A stretch of DNA of 62,264 nt from Phoronis australis (Eukaryota; Phoronida; Phoronidae): the NCBI GenBank assembly GCA_002633005.1, contig NMRA01000944.1, positions 1-62,264 on the forward strand, written 5' to 3'. Below, in pieces: positions 57,837-62,264 of this stretch (positions are counted from its first letter, which is position 1; every line of letters starts with the position of its first letter). Both the position numbers and the translations under genes were made by a program. A model generated the notes under the pieces. It ran no database searches. It was given only the letters and a program-made list of their open reading frames with translations, and was not told the origin of the DNA.

Positions 57837-58369
57837 TCAACAATTCCAATCCAGGGGTATATATTCATAAGATTTTGTTGTCTTCTGTCCGTTCATGATC
57901 TTTTGTGAAATAGTCAGGTGATAATTATCAAGTGGCGCATTATATCTGGCGACGACGGCGACCTCCACGTGCTATAAAATACCAAGAACCGGTGGCCCCA
58001 ATAATGACGGATAAGCTCACCTCTTACCAGCGATTGAATGCTCACATCCCGTTTTTTCATCAAGTAAAAAATCTGCTGACACTGCGTCTGATCTGATGTT
58101 TTCAGGAGGGGAATCGTTGCTTGCTTAGGTTTGTTGTCACCAAGAAATTCTGTACCACGTAAGTCTTTTCACACAGTCTAACTACTACGCTTAGAATTAA
58201 ATGAAACCATTACCTGGGTGACAAATACGTAATGAATTTGATAGTAATCGCTGTGCTCGAGTTGATCCTGATGTCCTAGTGGTAACCTAGACCTAGACCT
58301 AGGTCTATCAATGTTGTGTCTGAACCTGAGTGGAACGCCATTGTGGTTGGATTGACCCTCTTTGTCCAT
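57837..58369 (-). CDS. candidate three-exon gene, 116 residues, unidentified
   Basis: Three minus-strand exons join without phase break: 58369-58214 (52 codons), 58087-58028 (20 codons) and 57971-57837 (44 codons and a stop). Donors are CAG/GTAATG and CTG/GTAAGA; acceptors are GATCAG and TTTTATAG. The first exon is polar and Arg/His-rich (PLRFRHNIDRPRSRSRLPLG), the third reads VEVAVVARYNAP and later KSYEYIPLDW. All exon joins are in phase 0, which makes a chance chain less likely but not excluded. Alternative splicing of the second exon (AAGAG/GTGAGC) or reading into the intron, where a short hydrophobic segment ends in RRRR, is possible. I recognise no family. Confidence 0.28.
58270..58315. 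repeat. CCTAGACCTAGACCTAGGTC palindrome
   Basis: The short repeat ACCTAG read three times makes an inverted repeat centred on CCTAGG. It lies inside the first exon of the candidate gene and explains its RPRSRSR run. Confidence 0.6.
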
Positions 58370-58772
58370 AGATGGCCGGGGGTTGAATTTCTACTTGGCA
58401 ATTTTCAGAATTGAATTGCAGAACTATTCGTGGATTTTCATTGGTATAAGAAAAGCATCGTCTATCACCAGCGACTCTATATTCTACAACTAGTATATTC
58501 TACTAGTCAGCTAGTTTGTCCACTTAAACAAAAACCACTGGATGAGCTATGACAGCCACAGGCTGGATGCAAGCAAACCCGGACCCTGGAAGTGTTAGTA
58601 GAAAGAAACTTGTTGCGAGAAAAGCGAGATCATACAAAATCATGCGTCGGAGTTGGAGACAATCAAAATTGAAGTCGGTTATTCAATGAAGAAATCTGGT
58701 TCTCTAACTGCAGGACCCTGGGAGTGGTCACATCATTACAGAATAATATACAATGAATGTCACCTACTCAAA

Positions 58773-58850
58773 GCCAAAGGGGTATAGCCCAAGGGGTATA
58801 GCCAAAGGGGTATAGCCAAAGGGGTATAGCCAAAGGGGTATAGCCAAAGG
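58773..58850 (+). repeat. 14-bp minisatellite GCCAAAGGGGTATA
   Basis: There are about 5.6 head-to-tail copies with a single base change in the second (CCCAAGG). Array homogeneity suggests recent expansion. Confidence 0.9.
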
Positions 58851-59513
58851 CAGAACGGTAGGAGCATTAACACAGATTGAGCAGGTTATATCTCAGCTGA
58901 CTGGGTGTTTTAGTTTTGTATTATCGGTAGTATGGTCACGATTGGGTAAGTACAGGGCTAGGGTCAGAGAAAGTTGATGAAAGTGCTTGCTTTTATCTTA
59001 GTACCCTTTCTTGAAATTTGAGTGTAGGAATAGGCCCTTGCAGACTCACTTTATTAGGAACACAATCCGTGAATTTACATGGCAAAGGGCCTAAAGATTG
59101 CTTCGAAAATCATCTATCCTCCTTCAATGTCGACTGTTATCAGGCTTCTTACATCAGTATTGACAAGTTCACACAGGAATTAAACGTAATTGGTCTGAAA
59201 ACAGCTAGACCAGTTTCAACTTTGAGGTACACTCACACTTTTGCATGAACTTGTATTCTGTGGAAAGTATTTTATCAATGTTATCCTTGTACTGCTCAGA
59301 CTGGCATTTTGTATAATTGCCATGTTTTTACAGGATCATCGTAATGGGCCTCACCACTGCACCAGCAATAACAACACGGCTCAAGCAACAGTGACAACAT
59401 GATTAGAGTACTGAACCATGTGAAGAGGAATAGGCTGAAGTGGAAATTGATGTTCGGTCTCTTCACATGTAAGTGTGATTTGAATACAAGGCAATAAACA
59501 CTCTCGTTTCTTG
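58851..59513. other. no recognisable gene
   Basis: I see nothing identifiable; frames 59018-59248 and 59296-59581 have no support. Confidence 0.4.
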
Positions 59514-59976
59514 TTATTGGGGACAAATAAAACAACAAGAATAATAAATATTTTAAGTTCTATTGGGAATTTCAGGGTCACAGCTCTACAAATAAATATT
59601 TCACAGAAGGAACCAGATGGGTTCCTTAATTACAAGAGATAAAACACACATTTCGATACCCAAAGCGTAACTGAGTATCGGACACTAAGTGGCACAGGTT
59701 AGCATAGTACCATATGGGTACATAATACCAAATGGGTATTGGCCGATTGCCTACCAACTGGGTCGAGCAAAGCGGCAAATTCAATAACAAGTACCAAGTG
59801 GGTACAAACTGCCAAATGGGCAAATATCATATAAAATACCAAGTGGGTACACCAAACAGCCAACTGGGCTATAACAACCTGCAAAGCAGGTTCCGGCCAA
59901 GCTGAGTGAGCAGACCAGCCGGAGTGATAAAAAGAGATATTGTAAAAAAAGTGGTGTTGTGGCTCAGTACGTGCCA
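59514..59976. repeat. CANNTG-hairpin cassette, copy 1
   Basis: At least eight small inverted repeats share the form stem-CC, A-N-N-T-G, GG-stem: 59609-59625, 59707-59721, 59725-59739, 59752-59763 (half), 59791-59805, 59810-59822, 59836-59850 and 59858-59870. Stems differ (GGAACC, GTACC, ATACC, TGCC, AGCC) but remain complementary, and the centre is always an E-box CANNTG. The cassette is repeated at 60433-60896. Minus-strand open frames of 60-100 codons here are repeat artefacts. Confidence 0.8.
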
Positions 59977-60432
59977 AGAGCTGTGACCGGGGTGGAGAGA
60001 AGCAAGCTGCAGTAATGGACGCTCAAGTACAGGTCTGGTCGCTAGCCAATGACGTCGGTTCTTGCCGGACGGTAACAAGCTCCGGGCTTGAAGAAGGTAC
60101 CAGCAGTGGCTGTAAAAGCAACAATAACCAACAGCAGATGTTGTTCGGCAAAAGGGATGGAGCGTGGTAAAGGTAAAAAACGGTTGACGTGAAATATTGT
60201 GGTGCCCCGGGTAGGGAGGGCGGGTGAGGTATAAACTTGTCTAAACAGGAAAACTTACGAGTGAATGTATTGTTGCTTGAGGCTGGGCCAACAGGAAGCT
60301 GGAGAGAAAGAACAAACAGCGCAACCATCGGACTTGGTAGGAACTAACCAGCAGTTGGATATAAAGCATGAAGGGCTCAATAATGGTATTTGCCCAAATA
60401 ATAGGATTTATGTCAGAGTGCCATAAATCTCA
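59977..60432. other. spacer between the two cassettes
   Basis: I see no domain; the frame 60023-60328 (-) is unsupported. Confidence 0.35.
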
Positions 60433-60903
60433 TTATTGGGGACAAACAAAACAACAGGAATAATAAATATTTTAAGTTGTATTGGGAATTTCAGGGTCAC
60501 AGCTCTACAAATAAATATTTCACAGAAGGAACCAGATGGGTTCCTTACTTACAAGAGATAACACACACATTTCCGATACCCAATGTGTAACTGAGTATCG
60601 GATACTAAGTGGCACAGGTTAGCATAGTACCAAATGGGTACATAATACCAAATGGGTATTGGCCGATTGCCTACCAAATGGGTCGAGAAAAGCGGCAAAT
60701 TCAATAACAATTACCAATTGGGTACAAACTGCCAAATGGGCAAATATCATATAAAGTACCAAGTGGGTACACCAACCAGCCAACTGGGCTATAACAACCT
60801 GCAAAGCAGGTTCCGGACAAGCTGAGTGAGCAGACCAGCGGAGTGATAAAAAGAGATATTGTAAGGAAGGTGGTGTTGTGGCTCAGTATGTGCCACATGG
60901 GCA
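60433..60903. repeat. CANNTG-hairpin cassette, copy 2
   Basis: Direct repeat of copy 1, the same length within one base to 60896. The hairpins are in the same places; three have different central bases (CATATG to CAAATG, CAACTG to CAAATG, CAAGTG to CAATTG). An extra hairpin TGCC-ACATG-GGCA lies at the right edge (60891-60903). Confidence 0.8.
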
Positions 60904-61739
60904 GGGTTGTTCAGGGATGAACAATCCTGTCCACGGCCACAACTCACGTGGTGGCCGTGACCCTGGTAAGGGAGTGACAGGGTATGGTAGACAAAGGTGG
61001 TGACAAGCAATGAGAAAAGGACTAATACCAGTCCCGGATTTGACTCCATATTCAGTGAAGCTTGCCCCCCTATCCTCCGGGGTGCAGGCACGATGTTAGA
61101 CTTGGGGCACGGCACACGAGGACAGATTGGATACCTCACGGTGAGCAGTACCGCTCCCGTCAAGCTCGAAGCCCAGCCACACCCTGGTCGCCGAGAGAGC
61201 CGGAGTTGTGGTTGCTGCACATTACAGGCACCTCTACTGACCCCATACCACACTCACCTAGCAGACACTGCTATGCCTTAACTACAAGGGAAATTGCACC
61301 ACATAACGTTGCAAGCACAAACCTACCTGGAGGACATGTGGTGGTTCCCACCCGAGCATTGCATGGCACAGGACCACCCTACGCTCCCGGCCGGGCTTTC
61401 CCCGGGTCCAAGCCGTCCCCAAAGGTCAACTAACCCTCACTCATATCGCGGCAAATCCTGGCGAAATTCACCCGGTTTAGGGCACACTTTAGTACCCCAA
61501 GTTTAGTGTCCCCCCAATTATTACGAATCTAATACATCATGTACATGTATGAGCTAGGGTAGAGCAGCCGAAGAGAACTGACGTTCAGGTTCCTATGTGC
61601 GAAGGTGTTGGTATTGCGATGGAACAATTAACTTGCGTACCAGAAGAGGTAAGCGTTGTGACAATGGCTGGGGAGTGACCTCACACGGAAGCATGTGCCG
61701 TTAGGGAAGCTTGCTGTAAAATTGTACTGAGAACAGAAA
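60904..61739. other. GC-richer stretch, no recognised gene
   Basis: Overlapping open frames on both strands (60789-61253 minus; 60997-61506 plus) reflect a local drop in stop codons. None has a recognisable domain or splice signals. GTGGCCGTG / CACGGCCAC words form a small inverted repeat at 60933-60962. Confidence 0.35.
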
Positions 61740-61965
61740 GATTGATTTTTTTATAAAACATTTCATTTAGTTTTTTTATATTTTCATTTGTGTGTTTTTT
61801 TACATATTTTATGTAAATTTTAAAATATTTAATTTATTTATTTTTAATATCATTTTACTTCTTTAAATATATATTTTATTTAGTTTTTATATTTGTTATT
61901 TAGTTTTTTTTTTGAATAGTTTGATTTGTTTTTATTTTTTTATATAAGTTAGAAAAGAAGTAATG
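61740..61965. repeat. T-rich low-complexity tract
   Basis: Runs of T and TTTTATTT dominate, with almost no G or C. No other feature is seen. Confidence 0.8.
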
Positions 61966-62165
61966 GTGCAGGAAAGGTAAAGGACCATCAGCATGGGAGA
62001 TGTCATTTCATATAAAGATTATGAACAGATCTAAAATCATTATTCAAACGGTCTTATTTATTTGCTGATGCTGTAAAGATGAAAACTGACAGCTTGATAA
62101 AAATCATTAATTAAATCCATGTATCAAGCTATCTGCCACAGACAAACCTTCATACGGAAACTTGC

Positions 62166-62264
62166 ATGTCTACTATATGTCTAAGAAAAGGAAAGGGACA
62201 AAATGTCACCAAGAAGACTCGGTCATTGAAAGATGAACTAAAGGAGGCACTCATGGACTCAGAT
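62166..62264 (+). CDS. possible partial ORF running off the right edge
   Basis: An open frame starts MSTICLRKGKGQ and continues with a basic (TKKTRSLKDE) then acidic-amphipathic stretch for 33 codons to the window end. The KDELKEAL part could form a helix. There is too little to identify, and no promoter or splice support. Confidence 0.2.
   Translation, partial: MSTICLRKGKGQNVTKKTRSLKDELKEALMDSD

Noticed and set aside
60789-61253. 154-codon minus-strand open frame
   Set aside because: It overlaps the hairpin cassette and is matched by open frames on the other strand; no recognisable features.

Overview
This window looks like intergenic or intronic DNA of a marine invertebrate nuclear genome. 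The evidence is AT-rich sequence (mostly below 40% GC by eye), frequent ACATGTA-type words, no bacterial-style gene packing, animal-type splice sites and polyadenylation signals, and decayed animal transposons of several classes: L1/Tx1-like and AP-endonuclease LINEs, a BEL/Pao LTR element, THAP-bearing DNA repeats, MITEs and a Helitron-like end. I cannot name the species. Hemichordate, lancelet, mollusc or brachiopod would all fit. Four single-N gaps (9046, 36802, 44834, 54164) mark contig joins in a draft assembly; two of them are flanked by near-identical 0.3-kb copies that are probably assembly artefacts.

Layout. 1-2650 is a frameshifted LINE entering from the left edge. 3-10.7 kb holds MITEs and repeat relics, including a THAP-like fragment. 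10.7-11.4 kb carries a plausible small host gene on the minus strand for a secreted peptide. 13.5-17.4 kb is a BEL/Pao element on the minus strand that has lost its reverse transcriptase and has another repeat inserted in its protease. A LINE endonuclease fragment follows (17.6-18.15 kb), then an array of CTTAAG palindromes (18.2-18.7 kb). A possible two-exon micro-ORF lies at 19.19-20.94 kb. A foldback element with TTAA target duplications sits at 22.5-22.9 kb, and a second CTTAAG array at 23.9-24.1 kb. 24-43 kb is mostly dispersed repeats, a larger foldback copy (28.4-29.0 kb), a Helitron-like tandem (30.3-31.6 kb) and several MITEs. 43.7-44.05 kb holds a convincing terminal coding exon with a poly(A) signal. 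47-49.5 kb has THAP and MITE repeats and a fourth foldback copy. 53.0-54.1 kb is a diverged dimeric satellite. 56.7-57.6 kb is a minus-strand LINE relic, 57.8-58.4 kb a possible three-exon minus-strand gene, and 59.5-60.9 kb a duplicated cassette full of small hairpins centred on CANNTG.

The host-gene calls are short, come from splice-phase reasoning alone and do not form an obvious pathway. The most unusual content is structural. Three unrelated arrays of dyad-symmetric units occur in one locus: (i) foldback elements made of repeated GC-arm / TATATTAATATA-centre hairpins nested inside a larger palindrome, (ii) CTTAAG arrays, and (iii) CANNTG-centred hairpins whose stems differ in sequence but stay paired. 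These are the features I would look at first.
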